Of a DNA stretch of 64,000 bases, positions 1 through 8,269 are shown one piece after another. Where the stretch lies: the NCBI RefSeq assembly GCF_900119165.1, contig NZ_FPJG01000006.1:3224001-3288000 (forward strand), written 5' to 3'. The notes below the pieces were generated by a model. It did no database searches. It was not told the origin of the DNA and saw only the letters and a list, made by a program, of their open reading frames with translations. Origin of the DNA: Amycolatopsis australiensis (GTDB lineage: Bacteria > Actinomycetota > Actinomycetes > Mycobacteriales > Pseudonocardiaceae). The position numbers and the translations under genes were made by a program. How positions within the stretch are numbered: position 1 is the stretch's first letter; the number at the start of each line of letters is the position of its first letter.

Positions 1-583
1 CGATGCGGATCGCGTGGACCCGGTTGCGGGCGTTGAGCTTCGTGACCACCGCGGCCAGGTAGTTGCGGACCGTGCCGGCCGACAGGAACAGCTCCGCCGC
101 GATGTCCGCCACCGTTCGGCCTCGCGCCGCCAGCGACAGGATCTCGATTTCGCGTGGGGTCAGCGGGCAGTCGTCGGTTTCCCAGGCCGCCAGGGCCAGC
201 TCGCTGTCGATGACCCGGCGGCCGATCGCGACCGAGCGGACCGCGTTCGCCAGCTTGTCCGACGGCGAATCCTTGAGCAGGAAGCCGTTCACCTTCGCGT
301 CCAGCGCGCGGCGTACCGTGCCCGGGCGGCCGAGGCTGGTCAGGATCAGCGTGTGCACGCCGGGAAGGCTTTCGTGGATTTCGGCCGCCGCCGACAGCCC
401 GTCCTTGCCAGGCAGGTCGATGTCGATGATCGCGACGTCGGGCTGGGCCGCTTTCGCGGCGGGCAGGATTTCGTCGCCGGTGGACACCTCGGCGACCACT
501 TCGATGTCGGATTCCAGGTTGAGAAGGGCGACCAGGGCGCCGCGGACCATGTGCATGTCCTCGGCCAGCAACACCTTGATCAC
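1..583 (-). CDS. NarL/FixJ response regulator, C-terminus cut by window edge
   Basis: This is a two-component DNA-binding response regulator. It has an N-terminal receiver domain with the acidic pair near residues 8-9, a phospho-acceptor Asp in the motif AIIDIDLPGKDG (about residue 54) and the conserved Lys in FLLKD. A LuxR-type helix-turn-helix follows, beginning at about residue 140 (CPLTPREIEIL, then AGTVRNYL). It starts at GTG 583 and runs off the left edge; by comparison with the 201-residue paralog at 38136-38741 only about seven residues are missing. The three paralogs in this window are very similar, so they probably read similar promoters or share a kinase. The target is unknown. Confidence 0.93.
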   Translation of the reverse strand, partial: MIKVLLAEDMHMVRGALVALLNLESDIEVVAEVSTGDEILPAAKAAQPDVAIIDIDLPGKDGLSAAAEIHESLPGVHTLILTSLGRPGTVRRALDAKVNGFLLKDSPSDKLANAVRSVAIGRRVIDSELALAAWETDDCPLTPREIEILSLAARGRTVADIAAELFLSAGTVRNYLAAVVTKLNARNRVHAIRI

Positions 584-689
584 GACGGTACCTCGCACCC
601 CAGACCGGTTGACTCCCGGCCCGCAATGGTACGCCACCGCCCCGCCGCGACGGTGTTTCGCGGAATGCGACGGCCCCGGATCGGGTGAG

Positions 690-719
690 TCCGCCGTCCG
701 CGGATCGGCGGACGGCGGA
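690..719. terminator. Hairpin between convergent-order regulators
   Basis: A perfect 12-bp inverted repeat (tccgccgtccgc, 6-nt loop) lies 26 bp beyond the stop of the minus-strand AraC gene. No clear U tract follows. It probably ends AraC transcription before the next minus-strand gene. Confidence 0.5.
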
Positions 720-744
720 TTCCGCGCGCCGCACTGGCGCGCCC

Positions 745-1494
745 TCAGACCGCCATCGGGCGGGCCACCGCGGGACGGCGCAGGTCGGGCAGCGCGAGCA
801 GGACCGGCGGGTCGAAGCCGTGACGCGGCCGCAGCCGGACGTCGGCCAGGCTCGCCGTCACGCCGCGGTGCACGGTCACCGGGCCGGTGAGGCCGGTGTA
901 GGGCCGCAAGGTGTGGTTGTCGACTTCGCCGCAGCCGTAGGCGTGGGTGAGCACGTACCACGAACCCAGCGGCACGTCGGTCAGCGCATACGGCCCCGGA
1001 CCAGGCAAGATGGCGTACCTGGCCGGCGCGCCCTCGGCGATCCGGGCGGCGAACAGCCCGACGAACACCGGCCCGACCTCGGCCGACGGCGCGACCCGCA
1101 GCTGGCCCCGGACGGTCGTCCCGGAACCCGGTCCGTCGTTCCGGTCGGCGACCCGCGGCGCGGTGCCGCGCAGCCGCCGGTAACCCGACGGCGAAACGCC
1201 GACACTGCCGCTGAAGCGGGCGCTGAACGTCCCGACGCTGTTGTACCCGACCTGGTGACTGATGTCGGCCACCGAGATGGGCGTGGCCGCGAGCAGGCGC
1301 TTGGCCTCCGCGAGCCGCAGGGCCGACAGGAACCGGCCCGGCGACAGCCCGGTGACCCGCAGGAACACGCGGGTGAAGTGGAACTTGCTGAACATGGCCG
1401 CGCGGGCGAGGTCGTCGATCGTCAGCCGCTCACCCAGGTTGTCTCGCATGGTCACGATGGCGCGTGCCACGGCTTGCCGGACGATCTCGTCCAT
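745..1494 (-). CDS. AraC-family regulator with N-terminal HTH
   Basis: This is a 249-residue transcription factor. The AraC DNA-binding domain is at the N-terminus (about residues 5-110; KFHFTRVF, then QVGYNSVGTFSARF), the reverse of the classical order, followed by about 130 residues of unrecognised beta-rich sequence. The ATG at 1494 was chosen over an upstream in-frame ATG because GGGAGG sits 8 bases ahead of it and the HTH begins immediately. The whole protein, including the C-terminal part, resembles the AraC gene at 11912-12817 beside the enediyne genes, so the two are paralogs and may bind related sites. The effector is unknown. Confidence 0.88.
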   Translation of the reverse strand: MDEIVRQAVARAIVTMRDNLGERLTIDDLARAAMFSKFHFTRVFLRVTGLSPGRFLSALRLAEAKRLLAATPISVADISHQVGYNSVGTFSARFSGSVGVSPSGYRRLRGTAPRVADRNDGPGSGTTVRGQLRVAPSAEVGPVFVGLFAARIAEGAPARYAILPGPGPYALTDVPLGSWYVLTHAYGCGEVDNHTLRPYTGLTGPVTVHRGVTASLADVRLRPRHGFDPPVLLALPDLRRPAVARPMAV

Positions 1495-1950
1495 GGTGGC
1501 CGTCCCTCCCGGTCGACAATGCCGCCCGGGGCGTCTTCGCGGTGAAGAGGCCCGGTGCGGTGGATGTGATTTCGTCAAAACTGTAGATCGGCGGGCGTCT
1601 ACTTCTTAAGTGCTCTGTGCACCGGTCGGGATGGATTTCGCCGGTCCCGGACATGCGTTTTGCACATCGGGTTTGACCGGGCCCGCGACCGGGAACTCCG
1701 GCCGCGAGCGCATGTGTGTTTTTCATACCGCCGACAGCGGTCGGGGTATGCGCGACAGCGAACAGTGACGAAAATGCGGTGATCGGGCGGTCTCCGAGGG
1801 GCTTGTTACGCCGTTCGGAGTCTTGGTCGTAACCGCACGGAGCATGTGTAAGCCACATCACGCCGGTGATGCGGGCACTGGCTCCTGCCACTTCCGTTGG
1901 CGACGATTAATGCCACGTGAAGCATTCATCTTCGCCACTGGGAGCAGAAC
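1495..1950. other. 456-bp gene-free region
   Basis: I find no convincing coding sequence here. The stretch separates the minus-strand AraC gene from the + strand 61-residue peptide gene, so it should carry both promoters. It is less GC-rich than its surroundings around 1565-1620. A perfect 6-bp inverted repeat, catcac-gccg-gtgatg, lies at 1856-1871, 80 bp ahead of the peptide start, and could be an operator. No consensus -35/-10 pair stands out. Confidence 0.5.
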
Positions 1951-2136
1951 ATGGCCGCACAGGTTTCCGTCGACGTCCGCACGCTTTTCACCAATCTGGG
2001 TATCGAGTTCGAAAAGGCGGGGACCGACCTCGTGATCGACCGTTTCGAGCAGTGGGGGATCGAGGCTTCCGCCGGCACGGTCCGGGGCTGCAACACCACG
2101 TGCTTCTGCCGCGCCGACGTCCTCGAAGCGGCTTGA
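1951..2136 (+). CDS. 61-residue peptide with Cys-rich tail, possible RiPP precursor
   Basis: This small open reading frame has a ribosome-binding site (GGGAGC, 6 bases ahead of ATG 1951) and a strong hairpin 28 bp after its stop, so it looks like a real monocistronic gene. The first 45 or so residues are leader-like: charged, without Cys and probably helical. The tail contains GCNTTCFCRADVLEAA, with three Cys and two Thr in seven residues, followed by a short follower-like end. That layout recalls precursor peptides of lanthipeptides or thiazole-forming RiPPs. No LanB, LanM, YcaO, radical SAM or protease gene lies near it, so the modification is unproven and it could instead be a small metal-binding or regulatory protein. 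Confidence 0.6.
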   Translation: MAAQVSVDVRTLFTNLGIEFEKAGTDLVIDRFEQWGIEASAGTVRGCNTTCFCRADVLEAA

Positions 2137-2164
2137 TGCGCGTTTGCGCAGCTCTCGCCGTCGC

Positions 2165-2210
2165 GAGCCGGTCACGGTGGGCGCCCCAGGGCGCCCGCGG
2201 TGGCCGGCTC
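2165..2210 (+). terminator. Long hairpin after the 61-residue peptide gene
   Basis: The outer arms gagccggtcac (2165-2175) and gtggccggctc (2200-2210) pair at 10 of 11 positions. They enclose a second stem, gggcgcc/ggcgccc. This is a strong GC-rich factor-independent-like terminator with no T run. Confidence 0.6.
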
Positions 2211-2462
2211 GTCGTGTGTGGCGGACGCCCGGAAACCGAGGCGACGGCCCGGCCGGAAAGTTTCCGACACGGATGACGAGAAGTCGCCCGTGCTCGTGAC
2301 GGCTGGTAGTCGAGCGGGCGCGAGTAGGCATTTTTGACCTGGTCCCAACGCCTGCGTGTGCATTTCGCGCCACCGCGCCAAAGTGATGCCCGAACGGGGC
2401 AACCGATTCGTCAAGCAGAATGTTTAACTGGGCTTCTGGGGAATCGTGAGTGCGGAGGCACT
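2211..2462. other. Leader region of response regulator gene
   Basis: With the preceding hairpin this completes a 326-bp gene-free stretch between the peptide gene and the response regulator. No coding potential is seen. AT-richer patches at about 2320-2340 and 2400-2430 are where a promoter for the regulator would be expected, but no consensus pair is obvious. Confidence 0.4.
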
Positions 2463-3068
2463 GTGATCAGAGTGCTGGTGGCCGAGGACATGCACATCGT
2501 GCGGGGAGCACTGGTGGCGCTGCTGCGGCTCGAGCCGGACATCGACGTGGTCGCGGAGGTCGCCTCCGGGCTCGAGATCCTGCCCGCCGCGCGCGCCAAG
2601 CAGGCGGAGGTGGCCGTCATCGACATCGACTTGCCCGGCAAGGACGGCCTCACGGCGGCCGGCGAGCTGCACCAGCAGCTGCCGGACTGCCGGACGCTCA
2701 TCCTGACCAGCCTGGGCCGCCCGGGCACGCTGCGGCGCGCACTGGACGCCAAGGTGAGCGGGTTCCTGCTGAAGGACGCGCCGCCGGACAAGCTGGCCAA
2801 CGCGGTGCGGGGGGTGCGCGCGGGCCGCCGCATGGTGGACGGTGACCTGGCATTGGCGGCGTGGGACACGGTGGACTGCCCGCTGACGGCCCGCGAGCTG
2901 GACGTGCTGCGCATGACGGCCCAGGGCTACGGGACGGTGGAGGTCGCGGCGCGGCTGTACCTGTCGGCCGGGACGGTGCGGAACTACCTGACGACGGTGG
3001 TGGCGAAGCTGAACGCGCGCAACCGGGTGGACGCCATCCGCATCGCCGAGGAATCCGGCTGGCTGTGA
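2463..3068 (+). CDS. NarL/FixJ response regulator
   Basis: This is a 201-residue response regulator starting at GTG 2463. In the receiver domain the acidic pair is E8/D9, the phospho-acceptor is Asp54 (VIDIDLPGKDG), Thr82/Ser83 form the switch and Lys104 is conserved (FLLKD). The LuxR HTH occupies about residues 139-201. It is the second of three paralogs in the window (others at 1-583 and 38136-38741) and the most divergent of them in the HTH. It faces the tandem histidine kinase gene at 3284-5626 tail to tail, so that kinase is the natural candidate partner; this pairing is inferred from position only. Confidence 0.93.
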   Translation: MIRVLVAEDMHIVRGALVALLRLEPDIDVVAEVASGLEILPAARAKQAEVAVIDIDLPGKDGLTAAGELHQQLPDCRTLILTSLGRPGTLRRALDAKVSGFLLKDAPPDKLANAVRGVRAGRRMVDGDLALAAWDTVDCPLTARELDVLRMTAQGYGTVEVAARLYLSAGTVRNYLTTVVAKLNARNRVDAIRIAEESGWL

Positions 3069-3081
3069 CCGCCGGAAAGGT

Positions 3082-3140
3082 CCGGACCAGCGTTTGAGGG
3101 GCGGAGCGCCGTCGCGGACGGGATAGTGGCGCTGGTCCGG
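3082..3140. terminator. Inverted repeat between convergent regulator and kinase genes
   Basis: Perfect 11-bp arms, ccggaccagcg at 3082-3092 and cgctggtccgg at 3130-3140, flank a 37-nt GC-rich insert. They lie between the stops of the convergent genes, so a bidirectional terminator is likely. Confidence 0.45.
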
Positions 3141-3283
3141 CGGGAATCGATCGCGCGCCGGCGACGGGTTGGGGGTGCAGTCCGGCGGTGGTCGATCGCG
3201 GCTCCGGAAGGTTCCGGCCGGGGGGTCGGTCGTGCGCTACTCGGACGGGGGCGGGCGCGGCTGTGGCCGGAACCGGCTGCTCG

Positions 3284-5626
3284 TCAGGCCGGGACCACCG
3301 CGCGCAGCCTGAAGCGGCCGTCCGGCTCCACCCCGGCCGTGAGCTTTCCGCCCAGGTCGGCCACCCGGTGCGACAGGTTGCCGATTCCGCTGCCCGGTGA
3401 CGACTCGCGCGGCGCCGCCACCGGCTCCTCCGCCCGGGCTCGCTCCGCGCACTCCACGCCGTCGTTCACGATCTCCAGGCTGATTCCGCTCTCCGTGCGG
3501 CGCATCGCTATCTCGCAGCTCTCCACCTTGCTGTGGCGCAGCACGTTCGTGACTCCTTCGCGCAGCACCACCGCCAGCACCGTCCGCACCGGTGTCGGCA
3601 GCTCGTCGCCGAGCATCTCCATCCGTACCCGGACGTCGGCCGCCGCCAGCACCGACTTCGCCGTCCGGGACTCGCTGTCCAGGGACAGCTCGCGGTAGCC
3701 GCTGGCCACCGACCGGACGTCCGCCAGCGCCTGCCTGGTCAGGCCGAGTACCTCCGTCAGCTCCTCGGCCGCGCGCTCGCGGTTCAGGGGCAGCAGCCGG
3801 GCCGTCAGCTCGCTCTTCAGCGCGATCGCCGACAGGCTCATGCCGAGCAGGTCGTGCAGGTCGCGGGCGAACCGCAGCCGCTCCTCCGCCAGCGCCATCT
3901 CCGCGAGCCGGCGGCGGGTGTTCGCCAGCTCCGTCACCAGCCGGACGAGCCACAGCAGCCCGAACACCGCCAGGCTCGTCATCACGGTCGCCGCCGTGTA
4001 GAAGATCGTGGCCGTGATGTCCGCCCCCGCGAGCCGCTCGATCGCCGCGTACGCCGCGATGTTCAGCGCGAAGAACGCCCAGCCCGCGACGGGTGGCAGC
4101 ACCAGCAGCGCGCTGCCGACCAGCAACCCCGGCAGGCTGACCCACCGCGGCCCCAGCGGGAGCAGCGGCAGGTAGATCAGGCACGCCTGGACCAGCAGCA
4201 TCGCGTAGCTCTGCGCGGACCGCAGCTGGGTCGAAGGCCGGTTGAAGTACGAGAACTGCAAGGCCAGCAGCGCCACGATCGAGCCCGCCACCAGCGCGAT
4301 CTCCCACGGCCGTGGCGTCAGCTGCAGCAGGTGCGACAGCGCGCCGATCCCCATCAGCACCATGACCACCGGCAGCAGCCGGCGGATCTGCTTCGCCGCG
4401 TTCTCCGACCGTTCCTCCGAGCCCTGCGCGACGGGAGCATCCAGCCGCCCGGGCAGCGGCAGCTCGACGCGCAGCCGGAACCGGCCGTCGGCGCCCGCCT
4501 TCGCGCTCGCCCGGCCGCCGAGCGCGGCGACCTCCTCCGGCAGCACCGTCAGCGCGCTGCCCGGGGCGAGCGCCGGGTCGTCGACCGCCACGCCGTCGTT
4601 CACGATCTCGAGGACGACTTTGCCGTCCTGCTGACGGACGTCGATCTCGCAGTGCTCGACGTCGCTGTAGCGCAGGACGTTCGTGACCCCTTCGCGGAGC
4701 ACCTTGGCCAGCATCGTGCGCACCTGGACCGGCAGGTCGCCCTGGTCGAGGTGGATCCGCACGGCGATCTCGGACGCCGACAGCAGCGATTCGGCCGTCC
4801 GGGACTCCTTCTCCAGCGACAGCTCGCGATAGCCGTGCGAGACCGCGCGGACGTCGGACAGCGTGCGCTGCGCGGTGGCGGTGATCTCGCTGAGCTCGGC
4901 CTTGGCGCGCTCGGCGGACTTGCGCATCAGGCGGGAGACGAGCTCGCCCCTGAGCGCGATCGCGGACAGGCTCAGCCCGAGCAGGTCGTGCAGGTCGCGG
5001 GCGAACGCCAGCCGCTGCTCGGCGACCGCGCGCTGCGCCAGCTCCGTGCGGGCCGCGTGCAGCTCGTGGACCATCCGCGCCAGCCGCGAGAGCAGGTAGA
5101 AGACCAGGATGTAGAAGAGCGTGCCGAAGGCGTTGTAGACGGCGTTCTCCGGCGGCACGCCGAACGCCTGGTAGACGCCGATGGAACTGAGGAAGACCGC
5201 GCCGACCGCCGCCCAGCCGTACCGCGGGGGCAGCACCAGCAGCGCGGCCCCGCCGACGTAGACGAGCATGGTGGTCCACAGCAGGCCGAACGTCAGCAAC
5301 GGCACGTAGGCGAGGACCACCATGACCGCGAGCAGCACCCGGCTGGTGGTCGAGTCCAGCCGCGCCGACGGGCGGCTGAACCACAGCAGCTGGATCGCCA
5401 GCAGCGCGCCGGCGGCCACGACGGCGTACCCCGCCTGGAAGACGCCGACCGACGCGGGCAGCAGGCTGAGCACGCCGATGACGCTGAACCCGCTGATGAC
5501 CACCACGATGATGGCCGCCGACAGGTAGGCGGCCAGCCGCGGGCGCCGGTCCGCCGCGGTCGTGCCGCGCGGCTCGGCGGTGACGGACAGCTCCGCGGCC
5601 GGCTCGAGCGCGGCGGCCGGAGACAT
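3284..5626 (-). CDS. Tandem NarX-type histidine kinase, two kinase modules in one protein
   Basis: This membrane sensor kinase has 780 residues and is built from two similar halves. Each half has about four or five membrane segments (roughly residues 33-180 and 418-562). Each then has a HisKA_3 dimerisation helix with the phospho-acceptor His in ARDLHDLLG (His213 and His591), followed by an HATPase domain with the N box VLREGVTNVLR (about 309-319 and 687-697). The first ATPase has lost the Gly-rich G2 box (GSALTVLPEEV where the second half has GSGIGNLSHRV), so module 1 may not bind ATP normally. ATG 5626 is chosen as the nearest Met before the hydrophobic start. It is convergent with the response regulator at 2463. 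Confidence 0.9.
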   Translation of the reverse strand: MSPAAALEPAAELSVTAEPRGTTAADRRPRLAAYLSAAIIVVVISGFSVIGVLSLLPASVGVFQAGYAVVAAGALLAIQLLWFSRPSARLDSTTSRVLLAVMVVLAYVPLLTFGLLWTTMLVYVGGAALLVLPPRYGWAAVGAVFLSSIGVYQAFGVPPENAVYNAFGTLFYILVFYLLSRLARMVHELHAARTELAQRAVAEQRLAFARDLHDLLGLSLSAIALRGELVSRLMRKSAERAKAELSEITATAQRTLSDVRAVSHGYRELSLEKESRTAESLLSASEIAVRIHLDQGDLPVQVRTMLAKVLREGVTNVLRYSDVEHCEIDVRQQDGKVVLEIVNDGVAVDDPALAPGSALTVLPEEVAALGGRASAKAGADGRFRLRVELPLPGRLDAPVAQGSEERSENAAKQIRRLLPVVMVLMGIGALSHLLQLTPRPWEIALVAGSIVALLALQFSYFNRPSTQLRSAQSYAMLLVQACLIYLPLLPLGPRWVSLPGLLVGSALLVLPPVAGWAFFALNIAAYAAIERLAGADITATIFYTAATVMTSLAVFGLLWLVRLVTELANTRRRLAEMALAEERLRFARDLHDLLGMSLSAIALKSELTARLLPLNRERAAEELTEVLGLTRQALADVRSVASGYRELSLDSESRTAKSVLAAADVRVRMEMLGDELPTPVRTVLAVVLREGVTNVLRHSKVESCEIAMRRTESGISLEIVNDGVECAERARAEEPVAAPRESSPGSGIGNLSHRVADLGGKLTAGVEPDGRFRLRAVVPA

Positions 5627-5802
5627 CTCTGCGGAACCCCCGGGGTCTCGGCGGTGGCCGGGGCGCCCCAGACGGCCCGGCCCGGGCGCGGTGTGCGTTC
5701 TGCTGCCGGCCGATCCTAACTCATCCGACGGGCGTTTCCCCGCACCGGAAAGCCGGGACGCCGGGGCGCGCGACGACGGCACGGCGGCGGTGGGACGCGG
5801 GC

Positions 5803-6312
5803 TCAGCGCCGGCCGTCCGCGGACCCGAGGCGGTCCGGGACGCCGAGCAGGCTCAGGAAGTCCAGCCGGGACAGCGCGACCGACCCGGTGTGCAGCACGC
5901 GGCCCTGCTCGAGCCGGAAGAAGCCGAGCGCCGCCTCGAGGTCGTCCCGGCAGTCGCCGCCGGTGCCGGCCAGGCGCCGGGACACCGGGAAGTCGGCGGT
6001 GAACGCGCGCCGCGCCGAGTACGTGGCCAGGCCACGGCCGAAGTGGCGGCGGTACCGCGCCAGCCGGGCGTAGGGCGCGCGGGAGACCAGCACCAGGCGC
6101 AGGTCCGGGTCGTGCAGCGCGGCGGCGACGTCGGCGGCGGGCACGTCGCCGAGCGGGCCGTCGTGGTCGGGCGTCGTGTGGTGCACCGCGAGCCGCGCGC
6201 GCCCGTCGAAGAGGTCGGCGAGCGAAATCCGGCCACGCGGGCCCTCGAACAGGTAGTCCGCCGCGGTGACGATCCGGGGCCGGTCCAGCTCCGGCACGGT
6301 CAGCTTCGTCAT
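5803..6312 (-). CDS. DUF899-like thioredoxin-fold protein, short form
   Basis: This is a 169-residue protein. Its opening (YLFEGPRGRISLADLFDGR, then LAVHH) matches the start of DUF899 family proteins, which are predicted thioredoxin-like. The later half contains the expected RYRRHFG, TYSARRAFTADFPVSRR and GVPDRLGS stretches. DUF899 proteins are usually longer, so the N-terminal helical part appears reduced. ATG 6312 has a GGGAGG site ahead of it. The role is unknown in the family; a redox or dithiol role is often assumed, but I see no CxxC here. It is divergent from the YciO gene and probably not part of the biosynthetic cluster. Confidence 0.75.
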   Translation of the reverse strand: MTKLTVPELDRPRIVTAADYLFEGPRGRISLADLFDGRARLAVHHTTPDHDGPLGDVPAADVAAALHDPDLRLVLVSRAPYARLARYRRHFGRGLATYSARRAFTADFPVSRRLAGTGGDCRDDLEAALGFFRLEQGRVLHTGSVALSRLDFLSLLGVPDRLGSADGRR

Positions 6313-6458
6313 GGCTCGCCCTCCCTGGATGTGGTCACTGGCGAGTGTGGCCGCCGCGCGCGGGCGGGCCCAGTTTCCGGCGCGGGAACCGCAAGCTGGG
6401 AGACGCGCGCGCCGTGCCGCCGTGCCGCCCGCGGGCGCGGACCCTAGGCTCTGCGGAC

Positions 6459-7079
6459 ATGGCACGTTATTTCGACCTGCATCCGGAGAACCCGCAGCGG
6501 CGGTCGCTGGGCCAGGTCGTCGAGATCCTCCGCGCCGACGGGCTGATCGCCTACCCGACCGACTCGTGCTTCGCGCTGGGCTGCCGCCCGGGCAACCGCG
6601 ACGGGCTCGACCGGATCCGCGCCATCCGCAAGCTGGACCACCGGCACCACTTCACGCTGGTCTGCCAGGACTTCGCCCAGCTGGGCCAGTTCGTCCACAT
6701 CGACAACGCGGTGTTCCGCGCGATCAAGGCGGCGACGCCGGGCAGCTACACGTTCATCCTGCCGGCCACCAAGGAGGTGCCGCGGCGGCTGATGCACGAG
6801 AAGAAGAAGACGGTCGGCGTGCGCATCCCCGACCACCGCGTCACGCAGGCGCTGCTGGCCGAGCTGGGCGAGCCGCTCCTGTCGAGCACGCTGCTGCTGC
6901 CGGGCGAGGGCGAGCCGATGACGCAGGGCTGGGAGATCAAGGAGGAGCTGGACAACCAGCTCGACGCGGTCCTGGACTCCGGGGACTGCGGCGTCGAGCC
7001 GACGACCGTGGTCGACTTCTCGTCGGGCGAACCGGAGGTCCTGCGCGTCGGCGCGGGCGATCCTGCGCCGTTCGGGTGA
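6459..7079 (+). CDS. YciO/Sua5/YrdC-family protein
   Basis: This is a 206-residue protein of the YrdC-like dsRNA-binding fold, and its length fits the YciO branch. Recognisable parts are the substrate pocket motif IAYPTDSCFALGC near residue 30, the basic run IRKLDHRHHFTLVC, SYTFILPATKEVPRRL, and VGVRIPDHRVTQALL. Family members make L-threonylcarbamoyladenylate for tRNA t6A modification (TsaC/Sua5); the YciO branch is less well characterised. The ATG start is 20 bp after the likely promoter-side GC-rich stretch. It is a housekeeping-type gene flanking the cluster. Confidence 0.9.
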   Translation: MARYFDLHPENPQRRSLGQVVEILRADGLIAYPTDSCFALGCRPGNRDGLDRIRAIRKLDHRHHFTLVCQDFAQLGQFVHIDNAVFRAIKAATPGSYTFILPATKEVPRRLMHEKKKTVGVRIPDHRVTQALLAELGEPLLSSTLLLPGEGEPMTQGWEIKEELDNQLDAVLDSGDCGVEPTTVVDFSSGEPEVLRVGAGDPAPFG

Positions 7080-7085
7080 CGGCGG

Positions 7086-7748
7086 TCAGTTCTCCAGCAG
7101 GTCCAGCCATTCGGCGGTGTGCTCGCCGCTGAACGACAGCGCCAGGTCCTCCGCGTGGCGGCGGCCGGTCACCAGGAGGCAGAAGTCCTCCGCCGGGCCC
7201 GCGATGCGGTCCGGGGCGTCCTCCGGGCCGAAGTCCCACCGCGTCCCCGACGGGGCCCGCAGCTCGAACCGGAACGGGCCCGGCGGTGTCCGCTGGTGCC
7301 GGTGGTAGGCGCGGTCCCTGGTCCGGACGCCGTAGTACGCGACATGGCCGATCGCGTCGTCGCGGCGCGGGCGGATGCCCAGCGTGTCCGCGATGTCCTG
7401 GCCGCACGCGAACAGCTCGGTCAGCGCCGCCGCGGCCAGCACCGACGGCCGCAGCGGGCCGTCGCTCCACGGCAGCTGCGGCTTCGGCGGGGCCGACGCC
7501 AGCAGGGCGTTCGCCTTCCGCTGCTCGATCAGCCACGTCACGATCGCCTCGTCGAGCGAGTCGTACGAGATCTGCGGGGTCACGCCGAAGGCGCCCGGGT
7601 TCTCGGCGCTGAGCCGGACCAGCCGCGCGGTCGACGTCAGCCGGGCGAAGTGGCCCGTGAGGTCCGGGCCGGGACCGTACCCGTGCCGTTCCGCCAGCTC
7701 GGCCAGCGCCTCGGTCTCGGCCTGCAGGTCCGTGAACACGTCGGCCAT
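7086..7748 (-). CDS. DinB/maleylpyruvate-isomerase-like (TIGR03084-type) protein
   Basis: This is a 220-residue protein. It shares the order of conserved stretches seen in TIGR03084-type proteins: an N-terminal four-helix part, AAAALTELFACGQDIADTLGIRPRR at about 115-140, FRFELRAPSGTRWDFGPEDA, and AEDFCLLVTGRRHAEDLAL near the C-terminus. The same stretches occur in the enediyne-cluster protein at 22859-23656, so the two are paralogs. The usual metal-binding His of the helical bundle is not obvious here. It overlaps the stop region of the YciO gene by a few bases of spacing and is convergent with it. The function is not known. Confidence 0.75.
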   Translation of the reverse strand: MADVFTDLQAETEALAELAERHGYGPGPDLTGHFARLTSTARLVRLSAENPGAFGVTPQISYDSLDEAIVTWLIEQRKANALLASAPPKPQLPWSDGPLRPSVLAAAALTELFACGQDIADTLGIRPRRDDAIGHVAYYGVRTRDRAYHRHQRTPPGPFRFELRAPSGTRWDFGPEDAPDRIAGPAEDFCLLVTGRRHAEDLALSFSGEHTAEWLDLLEN

Positions 7749-7884
7749 CGGTGCCACCCTCCCGGATCCGCGACTGCCCGGCATCCAGGCTGGCAGGTGC
7801 GCCCGCGGCGGCTCCACTCCGCGCGTGCGACGCCCGCGTCGGGCGTCGGCTATGTTCGTGCACAGCGACGATGGGAGTCCGGGC

Positions 7885-8268
7885 GTGAAGTACCTGCTGG
7901 CGATGTACCTCAACCCCGACGTGCTGGCGAACCTGCCCAAGGAGGACATGGACGCCATCATGACCGGGCACCAGGACTTCATCCGCACGATCCGCGAGTC
8001 CGGCGAGATGATCGGCACGCAGGCGCTCGCGCCGGCCGCCGACAGCACCGTCGTGCGGGTGCGCGGCGGTCTGCCCGCGGTCACCGACGGCCCGTTCCTG
8101 GAGTCGAAGGAGTTCCTGGCCGGCTACTACCTCGTCGAGTGCGCGAGCAAGGAGCGCGCCGTCGAGCTCGCCGCGATGATCCCCGACGCCGCGATCGACG
8201 GCTTCGGGATCGAGGTGCGCGAGATCGTCTTCTTCGCCGACGCCGAATCCGAGATCCCCGGTTCGTGA
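7885..8268 (+). CDS. YCII-related (DGPF) domain protein
   Basis: This is a 127-residue YCII/DGPF protein with the hallmark TDGPFLESKEFLAGYYLVE at about residues 70-90. It starts at GTG 7885 with GGGAG upstream. The stop is 1 bp from the start of the ECF sigma factor, and this two-gene arrangement is the standard one for the ECF42-type group. These proteins are thought to act with the sigma factor, but their mechanism is not established. Confidence 0.9.
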   Translation: MKYLLAMYLNPDVLANLPKEDMDAIMTGHQDFIRTIRESGEMIGTQALAPAADSTVVRVRGGLPAVTDGPFLESKEFLAGYYLVECASKERAVELAAMIPDAAIDGFGIEVREIVFFADAESEIPGS

Positions 8269-8269
8269 G

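Noticed and set aside
3237..5719. Long open frames on both strands overlapping the histidine kinase
   Set aside because: Composition is biased to Arg, Gln and Gly and they carry no motifs; the kinase frame has clear H, N and G boxes and membrane segments.
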